A stretch of DNA of 41,003 bases, taken from Nitrospirota bacterium. GTDB taxonomy: Bacteria > Nitrospirota > Thermodesulfovibrionia > Thermodesulfovibrionales > Magnetobacteriaceae. Positions 1 to 8,420 of the stretch are shown in pieces. Each line of letters begins with the position of its first letter. Within the stretch, counting starts at the first letter, position 1. The position numbers were made by a program, and so were the translations under genes. The stretch is from contig JADFYB010000010.1 of the NCBI GenBank assembly GCA_015233245.1, forward strand, positions 1 through 41,003, given 5' to 3'. The notes below the pieces were generated by a model that had not been told where the DNA came from, did no database searches, and was given only the letters and a program-made list of their open reading frames with translations.

Positions 1-2
1 AG

Positions 3-197
3 GGAGAGGGGATAAGCCATCAGAATATAGAGAGAATCTTTGATCCATTTTTCAGTACAAAAGACAGAGGCACGGGGTTGGGGTTGGCCATAGCGTCAAA
101 GATAATGCTGGTTCATGACGGAGCAATAAAGGTCAAAAGCGAGCCCGGCAAAGGCAGCAGCTTTGAGATGAATCTGCCGGTAAGTAAAATATTATGA
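3..197 (+). CDS. Sensor histidine kinase, C-terminal fragment (truncated by window edge)
   Basis: Frame 3 reads GEGISHQNIERIFDPFFSTKDRGTGLGLAIASKIMLVHDGAIKVKSEPGKGSSFEMNLPVSKIL*, i.e. HATPase F box, G2 box and typical C-terminus. Confidence 0.9.
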   Translation, partial: GEGISHQNIERIFDPFFSTKDRGTGLGLAIASKIMLVHDGAIKVKSEPGKGSSFEMNLPVSKIL

Positions 198-231
198 CGG
201 TTTAAGTGTAGTTTTTTTCTTATTGAATACA

Positions 232-1842
232 TCAGGTAATCTCTATGCCGTTATTTTGAGTTTCATTCTTTTTTAGTGTTATATGGTAGAGGCTGATATC
301 AGTTTTTTTAGGAAAATCCGATCTGAAATGTGCTCCTATACTGTTTTTTCTGTAAAGTGCTGCTGTCACTATCAGAAACGATGTTTGAAACATGTTCTTT
401 ATTTCGTTTTCATAGCGGGTCATATAATTTGATGTTAAAATATGCCCCCATTTTTCTAAAACACCAAAGGCCTCAGTCAACGATATGTTACAGCGGATAA
501 TGCCGGCCTTTTCCCACATGAGTTTCCTTAAAAGACTTCTCAGTTCATCAGGTTCCTCGATAGTGTCAGTTTTAGAAGATAACACAATATCTGAAGACTT
601 AAACGATGAGTAGTCAACGTTTTCATTAAGGGCGCTCATCCCAGCCCTTTGGCCAAACACAAGCCCTTCAAGCAGACTGTTGCTGGCAAGCCTGTTAGCG
701 CCGTGAACTCCGGTATCGGCCACTTCTCCAGCAGCAAAAAGCCCTTTTATGTTTGTCCTGCCATAATTGTCCGTTCTTACTCCCCCCATCATGTAGTGTG
801 CGGCAGGAGAAATAGGTACAAGCTCCGATGTTATATCTATGTCGTATTTCAGGCAGGTTGTATATATCATGGGAAAACGCCTCTTTACGTAGTCCTTATC
901 AAGATGTGTTGCATCAAGGTACACAAATTGGCTGTTTGTTCGCACCAATTCAGACACTATAGCCCGGGAAACAATATCTCGTGGAGCAAGCTCAGCCGAG
1001 GGATGGTATAGCCTTAGAAACCGCTCTTTGTGTATGTTTTTTATGAACGCTCCCTCACCGCGCAATGCCTCAGTTAACAGAAACTGAGGAGCTGAGGGCG
1101 CATACAGTGTCGTTGGATGAAATTGTACAAACTCTATATCCTCTATTGCTGCCCCTGCTCTGAAAGCAACGGCTACACCATCCCCTGTAGCCACAGCAGG
1201 GTTTGTTGTGCGAGAAAATATCTGGCCGGTACCGCCTGTTGATAAAATTGTGGCCCTCGCAAGGAGTGCTATCACTTTGTTGTTTCTTATCACATAAGCG
1301 CCGTAACAGATGCCGTCCTTTACAATTAAATCAAGAACATATGAAAAAGAATATTTCCTGACTGAATCAAAGCTGCGCGCTTTGCTTATTAAAACCCGCT
1401 CTATCTCCTTACCGGTTGAATCCCCGTGAGCATGCAAAACCCGACGTCTTGAATGTGCTGCCTCAAGCGTAAATTCAAGCTTTGTGCCACTTTTGTCAAA
1501 CTCCATCCCCCATGACATTAGCTCCACAATCCTCTCCGGCCCCTCCTCCACTAATACCCTTACGGCCTCCTCTTTGCAAAGCCCATCCCCAGCCTTTATC
1601 GTATCTTCAAAGTGAATTCCTATTGTATCCTCATCACTTAAAGCCACTGCAACACCACCCTGAGCATACTCCGTGCACGATTCACTCACAACGTCCTTTG
1701 TTATGACGCAAACGCTGCCGTAAGATGCTAACTCTATGGCGGCTCTAAGCCCTGCCACACCGCTACCGATTATCAGGTAATCAAAATGTTCTTGTGTTAG
1801 CACTCTCTTATTAGTCAGGTAATAGTTCGCTAAAGCTGTCAA
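232..1842 (-). CDS. nadB: L-aspartate oxidase (start may be GTG at 1803)
   Basis: N-terminal FAD motif DYLIIGSGVAGLRAAIELA, CTEYAQGGVAVAL, HPTTLY, APRDIVSRAI, AAHYMMGGVRTDNYGRTNIKGLFAAGEVADTGVHGANRLASNSLLEGLVFG. The annotated ATG overlaps the upstream ORF by 32 nt; a GTG at 1803 lies just past that ORF's stop. Confidence 0.95.
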   Translation of the reverse strand: MTALANYYLTNKRVLTQEHFDYLIIGSGVAGLRAAIELASYGSVCVITKDVVSESCTEYAQGGVAVALSDEDTIGIHFEDTIKAGDGLCKEEAVRVLVEEGPERIVELMSWGMEFDKSGTKLEFTLEAAHSRRRVLHAHGDSTGKEIERVLISKARSFDSVRKYSFSYVLDLIVKDGICYGAYVIRNNKVIALLARATILSTGGTGQIFSRTTNPAVATGDGVAVAFRAGAAIEDIEFVQFHPTTLYAPSAPQFLLTEALRGEGAFIKNIHKERFLRLYHPSAELAPRDIVSRAIVSELVRTNSQFVYLDATHLDKDYVKRRFPMIYTTCLKYDIDITSELVPISPAAHYMMGGVRTDNYGRTNIKGLFAAGEVADTGVHGANRLASNSLLEGLVFGQRAGMSALNENVDYSSFKSSDIVLSSKTDTIEEPDELRSLLRKLMWEKAGIIRCNISLTEAFGVLEKWGHILTSNYMTRYENEIKNMFQTSFLIVTAALYRKNSIGAHFRSDFPKKTDISLYHITLKKNETQNNGIEIT

Positions 1843-2506
1843 TAGAGTGGAGTTCGCTATTGTTTGAAGTTATCTCACGTGAGCTTGCCATGTTTTTTAT
1901 CAGCACATAACCGATACCGTAGTGTGCCGCACTACGTGCTACTTCAAGTGTATCGTCAATAAAAAGGACGTCTTTTTTGTTAAACCCAAGTGTTTGTTGA
2001 GCACTTATCCAAAACCCCTCATACTCCTTCGGCACACCCATATCAAGCGATGTGACCACTTTATCAAAGTACTTACCTAAAGCGGTTTTTTTCATTTTAA
2101 ACGCTATTGTCTTATAGTGTGCATTTGTTGTCAGCACTACATGTTTCTTATGTTTTCTAAGTTCTTTTAGGAAATCCTCAACGTGCGGGTGCACGTCAAC
2201 AAGGTGATGAATCTGCTCCTTAAGTGCAGGGATGTCAATCCCCAACTGCTCAGTCCAGAAATCAATATCAGTCCAGTTGAGGGTTCCCTCGTGGTGTTTG
2301 TAAAGAGCTAAGATTTGCCCTGTGGCACTGCCAAAACTAATATTATGCCTTTCGGCATATGTCTGAGGTACTAGATGTTTCCAAAAATAATCGTCAAAGT
2401 ACTTATCAATAAGAGTGCCATCCATGTCAAGAAGCACATGAGTTATGTGTCCATGTGTGTGTTTTTTGTCTCCCCACAGTGCTGCCCTTACATCTGAGAT
2501 GCTCAT
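1811..2506 (-). CDS. HAD-superfamily hydrolase (phosphoglycolate phosphatase-like)
   Basis: LLDMDGTLID motif I, VVLTTNAH motif II, K and VLFIDDTLEVARSAAHYG motif IV. Confidence 0.88.
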   Translation of the reverse strand: MSISDVRAALWGDKKHTHGHITHVLLDMDGTLIDKYFDDYFWKHLVPQTYAERHNISFGSATGQILALYKHHEGTLNWTDIDFWTEQLGIDIPALKEQIHHLVDVHPHVEDFLKELRKHKKHVVLTTNAHYKTIAFKMKKTALGKYFDKVVTSLDMGVPKEYEGFWISAQQTLGFNKKDVLFIDDTLEVARSAAHYGIGYVLIKNMASSREITSNNSELHSIDSFSELLPD

Positions 2507-3174
2507 AAACTATTTTCTCCCTGTGCAGTCGTAGTTGTTTTGGAACAGCCACAAGTGGAGATATCAATCATTTCCTCATTAAAGTAGTCAAGCACCATTT
2601 CGGCTACAGTTTTTTTTATCTTCTGAAAAAACGTAAACTCAATCCTGAGTTGTTTCTCAAGAGCGGCAAGCATCGAGTAGTGTGAGGTTCTGTCAAAGTA
2701 GAAGTCGGGGTTGAATGTGCCGTCAGCGTCTTTAGCATAATTTTCCTTAAATCTGTTACAGCCAGGCCATTGTTGTTTTGGGGCTGTGTTGACTTTTAAC
2801 ACTGAGGGGACGCCGTGTGAGCGGCAAATGAGCGGCCTGTTTTCATATACAATGCATTTATCGTTAAAATTGAGAGGACACATTATTCTTAACGACTCCA
2901 TGTTAAAGGGGTTTTTTGCGACTTCCTTAAAGTACATCTCGGCTCTCATAAATATCACTTTCAAAAGCGCCTGATCGGTTATTTTTGATAGTCCCTCGCT
3001 AAGGTAGAAATACTCAAGCAATGTGTAGTGGTTAAACACGGTGGTGCAGCAGTTATCGGAGCAACCACTACAGGTAAAACCTCCGTAGTGATCTTGAGCA
3101 GCTTTATAGTCGGCATCTATAGCTGAAAAGATTTCTGATAAACGTATCATGTAGATTGAAATATCTGATTCCAT
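2503..3174 (-). CDS. YkgJ-type cysteine cluster protein
   Basis: CSGCSDNCC, MCPLNFNDKCIVYENRPLICRSHG; 4-nt overlap with downstream HAD gene. Confidence 0.82.
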   Translation of the reverse strand: MESDISIYMIRLSEIFSAIDADYKAAQDHYGGFTCSGCSDNCCTTVFNHYTLLEYFYLSEGLSKITDQALLKVIFMRAEMYFKEVAKNPFNMESLRIMCPLNFNDKCIVYENRPLICRSHGVPSVLKVNTAPKQQWPGCNRFKENYAKDADGTFNPDFYFDRTSHYSMLAALEKQLRIEFTFFQKIKKTVAEMVLDYFNEEMIDISTCGCSKTTTTAQGENSL

Positions 3175-3320
3175 AGTTTTAAGACCTCCGGATTTTTGAC
3201 GTTAACATAACTTTAGATACCACAATCAATTCTATAACAATACAACACATTTGTAAAGGGTATAATGACCAGCAGAGCGGGATGGCGTCAAAACCTGCAA
3301 TTTATTCTTTCATGGAAGTG

Positions 3321-4172
3321 TTAACAGTGTACATCATCCTTAGCCTTGATATAATTTATAAATGCTGAACAGATAACTAAAAAGAATTTGGCATCTTCAA
3401 AGCGTATGGTTGACGATTCCATGAGGGCATGTCTGATACCGTTTTCGTCAGACGTATATCCATAAAGATTGCTTAGTGCGGACTTGAGTGCTGAGTGCAA
3501 CTCTATTTTTTTGTCTTCAAGTTTTTTGATCAACTGACCAAGTGTTCCTTTCTCATCGCCAACGGTAATTTTGACCAAACTCTCTACCGCAGATATTGCT
3601 TCCTTCATAGAATTGCGGTAGTCGGGATTTTCACGGTTAGATAACAATTCCAGTGATCTATGGAGATGTGTTTTCACTGAATCCTGAGCACTATCAATCG
3701 CACGTTCAATCGCCTCAATTTCTTGCGGTTCGGTAATCCGAGTGATCTTGCCACCGATGAATCGATAGGCGGAGACCTCCTTCTCTAATATATGGTTGCA
3801 GGTTACAAGAAACCACTCTTTATTGCCTACGTAGTTGTTTGCTATAAATTCAATAAAGTCATAAACCTCATACCATTGACACTCAAAGAAATATTTTCGT
3901 ATATAAGTGTGAACAACGCTCCAGTCGTTATCTAATGTATCTATAGGTTTATTGAAGTAGTGCAACCATAGGCGGATACACAACTGATTGAATGTTTTAT
4001 TAAGGGGGTTTGAAAGGCTTTGGTCTACATATCCGTTGTTAGAATATTGTACGTGTTTCCAGATATAAATATCCAACAAGCTCCACAGCCCATTTCTTAG
4101 TGGCTCATCCATCGACTCTATTTGAACAACGTCTCGGATTTTCGTATAATTATATCGTTCAGAAAATTTCAT
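3321..4172 (-). CDS. AbiJ_NTD4-domain-like protein with C-terminal helical domain (abortive infection-related)
   Basis: N-term FSERYNYTKIRDVVQIESMDEPLRNGLWSLL and C-term PDYRNSMKEAISAVESLVKI...ALSNLYGYTSDENGIRHALMES...AKFFLVICSAFINYI match my recollection of the AbiJ_NTD4 family layout. Confidence 0.7.
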   Translation of the reverse strand: MKFSERYNYTKIRDVVQIESMDEPLRNGLWSLLDIYIWKHVQYSNNGYVDQSLSNPLNKTFNQLCIRLWLHYFNKPIDTLDNDWSVVHTYIRKYFFECQWYEVYDFIEFIANNYVGNKEWFLVTCNHILEKEVSAYRFIGGKITRITEPQEIEAIERAIDSAQDSVKTHLHRSLELLSNRENPDYRNSMKEAISAVESLVKITVGDEKGTLGQLIKKLEDKKIELHSALKSALSNLYGYTSDENGIRHALMESSTIRFEDAKFFLVICSAFINYIKAKDDVHC

Positions 4173-4309
4173 CTATTGCAAAATATGACGACTTGCTATC
4201 GCTCCACGCACATTAAGCGTTGTCTAATATCAATGTCATTTTTATCTATGTACAATTATACAATTTATCCTCCTTTTTGTTAAAGCAGGTTTCAGTTACA
4301 CATATTAAA

Positions 4310-4837
4310 CTATTCATGTGTAAAATAATTCTGAATGACTGCCATAGGCAGGAAAAGCCGGTATGAGTAATTAATCAATGGGATAAACTGGAAATGCTCA
4401 TAAAACGATCTGGCCTTATTGTCTTTGGCATCAACAATTACAGCCACTGAGCCTATCTGTTCCGTCAATTTAAGAGAACGCCGGAGAGCATCCACAAGTA
4501 AGAGTTCGCCATAGCCTCTGCTCTGATAATGGCGGTCAACCGCGAGTCTGCCAATTAGTGTTGCGGGCATTATGGGATAGTGCGGCAGCTTTCTAACAAC
4601 CGGTTCCGGCAACTCCACAACATCAACGTTGGTAGAGGAAAGCGTGTAGTATCCGGCAATTGTTGATAGCGTATCACCCAAAAGGACAAACGAGGCAGCA
4701 ACCTTTTTTTTGACGTCCTGCACGGCCAGTTGCCGGATATAGCGTGTAAGCCCATCTACGTCGCAATCAAAAGCCGCACGGTTGTGATGTTTGCTTAGCA
4801 GCTCTATGACCGGATTAGAATCGGACGCCGCCGGCAC
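4310..4837 (-). CDS. GNAT N-acetyltransferase, TacT-like toxin of a type II TA pair
   Basis: GRLAVDRHYQSRGYGELLLVDALRRSL acetyl-CoA binding motif, VIVDAKDNKARSFYEHFQF; directly downstream of a DUF1778 gene. Confidence 0.88.
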   Translation of the reverse strand: MPAASDSNPVIELLSKHHNRAAFDCDVDGLTRYIRQLAVQDVKKKVAASFVLLGDTLSTIAGYYTLSSTNVDVVELPEPVVRKLPHYPIMPATLIGRLAVDRHYQSRGYGELLLVDALRRSLKLTEQIGSVAVIVDAKDNKARSFYEHFQFIPLINYSYRLFLPMAVIQNYFTHE

Positions 4838-4839
4838 GG

Positions 4840-5136
4840 TCAGTCCATAGTTTTTTTATAGCGTATTACAGCTTTTTTTAACCGTCCGGGTGGTATTACA
4901 GGGTTTAAGAGCGCAGAGACAAAGATTTCCCGATCCTCTTTAGTAAGCTCCATGACCTCATGGTTATGAATGACTTTCGTTGCCTCAGTTTGCAGTGTGG
5001 ATACTACAAAATCGGTCAGTGTGATACCCTGTAGTTGAGCAGCCCGTTTGAACAAGCGTTTTTGCTCACTGCTAATTCTGGCCTCTAAACGTCCGCCTTT
5101 TGAGCCGGTTTTGTACACTTCTTCTGTTAATGGCAT
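4840..5136 (-). CDS. DUF1778-family (RHH) antitoxin
   Basis: RLEARISSEQKRLFKRAAQLQGITLTDFVVSTLQTEA; 98 aa; 2-nt gap to the GNAT toxin gene. Confidence 0.88.
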   Translation of the reverse strand: MPLTEEVYKTGSKGGRLEARISSEQKRLFKRAAQLQGITLTDFVVSTLQTEATKVIHNHEVMELTKEDREIFVSALLNPVIPPGRLKKAVIRYKKTMD

Positions 5137-5157
5137 AGTATCTATCCTCTACCGTTT

Positions 5158-5186
5158 ATAGTACGACAAATAGCCGTACAAGTCAA
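5158..5186 (-). promoter_or_regulatory. Putative TA promoter with embedded inverted repeat operator
   Basis: Minus strand TTGACT-N17-TACTAT (plus 5186..5158), with inverted repeat GTACG-N9-CGTAC at 5161-5179. Confidence 0.5.
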
Positions 5187-5216
5187 GCAGACGAATCGCC
5201 TCATTCCAGACGCTCC

Positions 5217-5801
5217 TTACAGAGTGCCCTTAGTTGAAGGAACACCTTTAACGCGTGGCTCTATCTTTACGGCTGTGCTCAGGGCCCTGCCAAAGGCTTT
5301 AAATATGGACTCAATCATGTGGTGCGTATCCCTACCGTAGTGAAGCCGCACATGGAGATTGAACAAACCATTATTACTTACTCCTCTGAAAAAATCCTCA
5401 AAAAGCGATACCTGTAAATCCCTGAGTGTGTAGTCCCCTCCGGGCACATTATAAACCATATACGGTCTGCCGCTTAAATCAATAATAACCTCCGAGAGGC
5501 TTTCATCCATAGGGACTAAGGCACTGCCAAATCTGGTTATTCCCTCCTTCGTTCCTAACGCTTTTGCAATGGCAGCTCCCATAGTCAGCCCCACATCCTC
5601 CATCAAGTGGTGATAATCAACTTCAATATCTCCGGTTGCCTCCACGGTTAAATCAAACAGCCCGTGTTTACCCATAAGGTCAAGCATGTGGTTTAAAAAC
5701 GGTATCTGTGTGTTTATCTTCGTTACACCGCTGCCGTTGAGGACGATTTCCACTGTTACATCGGTCTCTTTTGTCTTTCTTGTTACTTTTCCTTTTCTCA
5801 T
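5217..5801 (-). CDS. hisB: Imidazoleglycerol-phosphate dehydratase
   Basis: FLNHMLDLMGKHGLFDL, DYHHLMEDVGLTMGAAI, RDTHHMIESIFKAFGRAL. Confidence 0.97.
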   Translation of the reverse strand: MRKGKVTRKTKETDVTVEIVLNGSGVTKINTQIPFLNHMLDLMGKHGLFDLTVEATGDIEVDYHHLMEDVGLTMGAAIAKALGTKEGITRFGSALVPMDESLSEVIIDLSGRPYMVYNVPGGDYTLRDLQVSLFEDFFRGVSNNGLFNLHVRLHYGRDTHHMIESIFKAFGRALSTAVKIEPRVKGVPSTKGTL

Positions 5802-6859
5802 GTTGTCCTTTTAGTGTTTAATATTTTTTCTATACAATTTAAAAAGAAGGTGTTTTCCTCCGGTGTTCCCACTGTCACCCTGAGGCAGTCATTTAGAGCA
5901 GGCACAGCCGCTCCAAAACTCTTAACGGCAACCCCGCTTTCCAAAAGTTTACTATAGAGCTCAACTCCTTTCATGCGCAAGGGCTTTATTAAAAAGAAGT
6001 TTGAATCAGAGGGATAAACCCTGAGTGCGTTAAATTCGTTAAGTCTTTCCATGAGGCGATATCTTTCAGAAATGATTGTCTGTATGTCTTCAGAAAGCTC
6101 GCTCTGTTTTTTAGACAGCAAGTCAACTGCAATTGTCTGAGAAAGAGAGTTTACGTTATACGGAAGCCTGAGTTTATTGATTTCCTTTATGATGTCCTCT
6201 CTACCAATTACAAATCCAAGCCTCAAAGCTGCAAATCCGATTTTACTCAGTGTCTTCATTACAACAAGATTGTCATAATTGCCAATATATGAGACAAATG
6301 ACGGTTTATCAGAAAACGACTGATACGCCTCATCAACCACTACGAGCCCTTTGGATTCCATTATAATCCTATGGATATTTTCAACTGCAAACGCATTTCC
6401 TGTCGGGTTATTTGGAGAACTTATGAAAATAATCCGAGGATTTTTCTTATGTATTGTTTTAATAATAGCATCAGTATCAAGTTCAAAATCCTCGTTAAGT
6501 GCAATCGGAAGTGTAGCCTCCGAGAGAGACTTTGCGATTATGCTATACATCACAAATGTTGGCGTTGGATAAAGCACCGGGCCGCCCGTAGCCATGATAC
6601 AATAGTAAATGAGTTCATCGGAGCCGTTACCGTGCAAAATGTTTTCAGGCGGGACATCCCACATTTTTGAAAGAATCGCTCTCAACTCCCTTGCCTCAGG
6701 GTCGGGGTATTTATTGGTTTTAACTAAGTTAAGCGCTTCTGGGCTTATATCAAAGCCAAACGGGCTTTCATTGGCATCAAGTTTAGCTTTGCACTCAAAA
6801 TCATTAACCTTGTAGGCACTAAGGTTAATGACATTTTGTTTTATCAGGCTTACTAACAT
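5798..6859 (-). CDS. hisC: Histidinol-phosphate aminotransferase
   Basis: LDANESPFGF, HGNGSDELI, SSPNNPTGN, VVVDEAYQSF, TLSKIGFAALRLGF PLP-site motif; 4-nt overlap with hisB. Confidence 0.96.
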   Translation of the reverse strand: MLVSLIKQNVINLSAYKVNDFECKAKLDANESPFGFDISPEALNLVKTNKYPDPEARELRAILSKMWDVPPENILHGNGSDELIYYCIMATGGPVLYPTPTFVMYSIIAKSLSEATLPIALNEDFELDTDAIIKTIHKKNPRIIFISSPNNPTGNAFAVENIHRIIMESKGLVVVDEAYQSFSDKPSFVSYIGNYDNLVVMKTLSKIGFAALRLGFVIGREDIIKEINKLRLPYNVNSLSQTIAVDLLSKKQSELSEDIQTIISERYRLMERLNEFNALRVYPSDSNFFLIKPLRMKGVELYSKLLESGVAVKSFGAAVPALNDCLRVTVGTPEENTFFLNCIEKILNTKRTT

Positions 6860-6879
6860 TCTATTTTAAAATACCATAA

Positions 6880-6940
6880 TTTACTGTATAGTCATTGTAA
6901 CAAAAAAACTCTATTTTTTAACAATACTATACAGAGTAAA
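6880..6940. repeat. Imperfect inverted repeat / stem-loop
   Basis: Left arm TTTACTGTATAGTCATTGTAA; reverse complement of right arm TTTACTCTGTATAGTATTGTTAA; ~18-nt T/A-rich loop. Confidence 0.55.
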
Positions 6941-7228
6941 CGCATTTCCAGAGAAAATAATATTATCCATGTAGTTATCGTTCCACCCAGCTTTAAGTCT
7001 TTTATTTTTAACACCTATTGTTGTAGTTTTTTTCTTTTTTAAAAGATTTAATTATGTCCCTCCTGATAACACTGATACATGTTACTTAAAATAACAACTC
7101 TATACTAACTATAGTGACAGAGTCAATTACTGATATATGATCATTTATGATGAAAAATCTTTTTTAGGAATTTATGAAATTTTATACAGAACTATCCATA
7201 ATAAATTTTAAAATCAATAATTTTTAAG

Positions 7229-7257
7229 TTGACAAAATATTAGATTTATGGTAGAAC
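7229..7257 (+). promoter_or_regulatory. Putative sigma70 promoter of the tubulin-like/ASKHA/stator locus
   Basis: TTGACA (7229-7234) - 17 nt - TAGAAC (7252-7257), ~125 nt upstream of the first ORF. Confidence 0.4.
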
Positions 7258-7380
7258 TTAAGCAGTAAGATATTTTTGCATACATTTTAAATGTAATAGT
7301 GCGTAAACTCCATCCGGTAGCAAATGCTATATACCAGTTGTTGTGTAGTTTAAATATTAAGAAAGACGAGGTAACATGGC

Positions 7381-8388
7381 TTGGGAAGTAGGAAGAAGAA
7401 AAAGAAAGACAGGAAAGAACATAGCAATAAACCTAAGAGCAATACAGAACAAGATGAAACAGAGCAAATCATTAGTGAGCTGAGCATGACAGAACAAAGC
7501 GAGACAACGCAAACTAAAACATATAGTTTCTGTAGAAATCTGATACTATGGTATAAATTTAAAATCCTCCGTTTCAACCGTGACAAAGAAATTGAGCAAC
7601 TATTTTATGACAAAAAGTTAAAAGATATAGTTAATGAAGTTAAAAACTCGGCTATTAACAAGAGTACTGATTGCTCTAAAAAAGACTATGTTGAATTAGT
7701 AAGTGTGATTGCACATACATCAAACGCATTCAAGGCAAGCAGATGGGCTTTTGTATCTGCTCTTGCAAGTGTGGTACTATCAATTGCAACTCTCTTCATA
7801 TTGTTTATTACAACGCGCCAACTATATCAGATAACCAACCAAACAAAAATACAAAGCGAACAAACAAAAATACAGAGCGAACAGCTTATCACTACCAATT
7901 TTCGTAAAGCTATTGAGAACCTCAAAGTTAATATAGTAGCACGTGAAAACACAGACAACAAGACAGTTACAGGTCGTTTTCAGTTAGATAATAAAGAACA
8001 CAATAAAGAACACTTCAGTGAGAAAATCAAATCTAAATTTAATGAAAATGTCATAGAAGTAGAATTTACAAATATTGAAAAACAATATATTGAATTTATA
8101 GATATAAGCATAGATTTTGTAGATAGAAAATGTGAAATTAAACCATGTGAAATTGTGCCATGTGAACACATTAATCGTTATTTTTTGAAACATGAAGACG
8201 CAAAAAAGATAACTAATAATGATAAGTATCGCATTAGTAAATCTAAAGACAATAATAGCATAGAAAATCGCATATCTACATATCTAAAAAATCGAGACAA
8301 TAGTGAAGCTACTCTGTCAGAAATCGCATTTGAAGTTCGAATACAAGCATATGAAGATAAATATATTGAAAGCGTGTTTAATAAATAA
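7381..8388 (+). CDS. Single-TM protein with Lys/Glu-rich cytoplasmic N-terminus; first gene of the locus
   Basis: 335-aa ORF with TTG start after GAGG; hydrophobic segment WAFVSALASVVLSIATLFILFI then tandem TKIQSEQ TKIQSEQ. Confidence 0.7.
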   Translation: MGSRKKKKKDRKEHSNKPKSNTEQDETEQIISELSMTEQSETTQTKTYSFCRNLILWYKFKILRFNRDKEIEQLFYDKKLKDIVNEVKNSAINKSTDCSKKDYVELVSVIAHTSNAFKASRWAFVSALASVVLSIATLFILFITTRQLYQITNQTKIQSEQTKIQSEQLITTNFRKAIENLKVNIVARENTDNKTVTGRFQLDNKEHNKEHFSEKIKSKFNENVIEVEFTNIEKQYIEFIDISIDFVDRKCEIKPCEIVPCEHINRYFLKHEDAKKITNNDKYRISKSKDNNSIENRISTYLKNRDNSEATLSEIAFEVRIQAYEDKYIESVFNK

Positions 8389-8420
8389 TATAAGAAACTA
8401 TTTATTAATGGTAATATTTA

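Noticed and set aside
649-1011. 120-aa plus-strand ORF inside nadB
   Set aside because: Antisense shadow of a well-supported nadB coding region; no recognisable domain.
7350-7586. 78-aa Leu/Ser/Phe-rich minus-strand ORF opposite the first locus gene
   Set aside because: Antisense reading of a Lys/Glu-rich coding stretch, which typically yields Phe/Leu/Ser-rich shadows.
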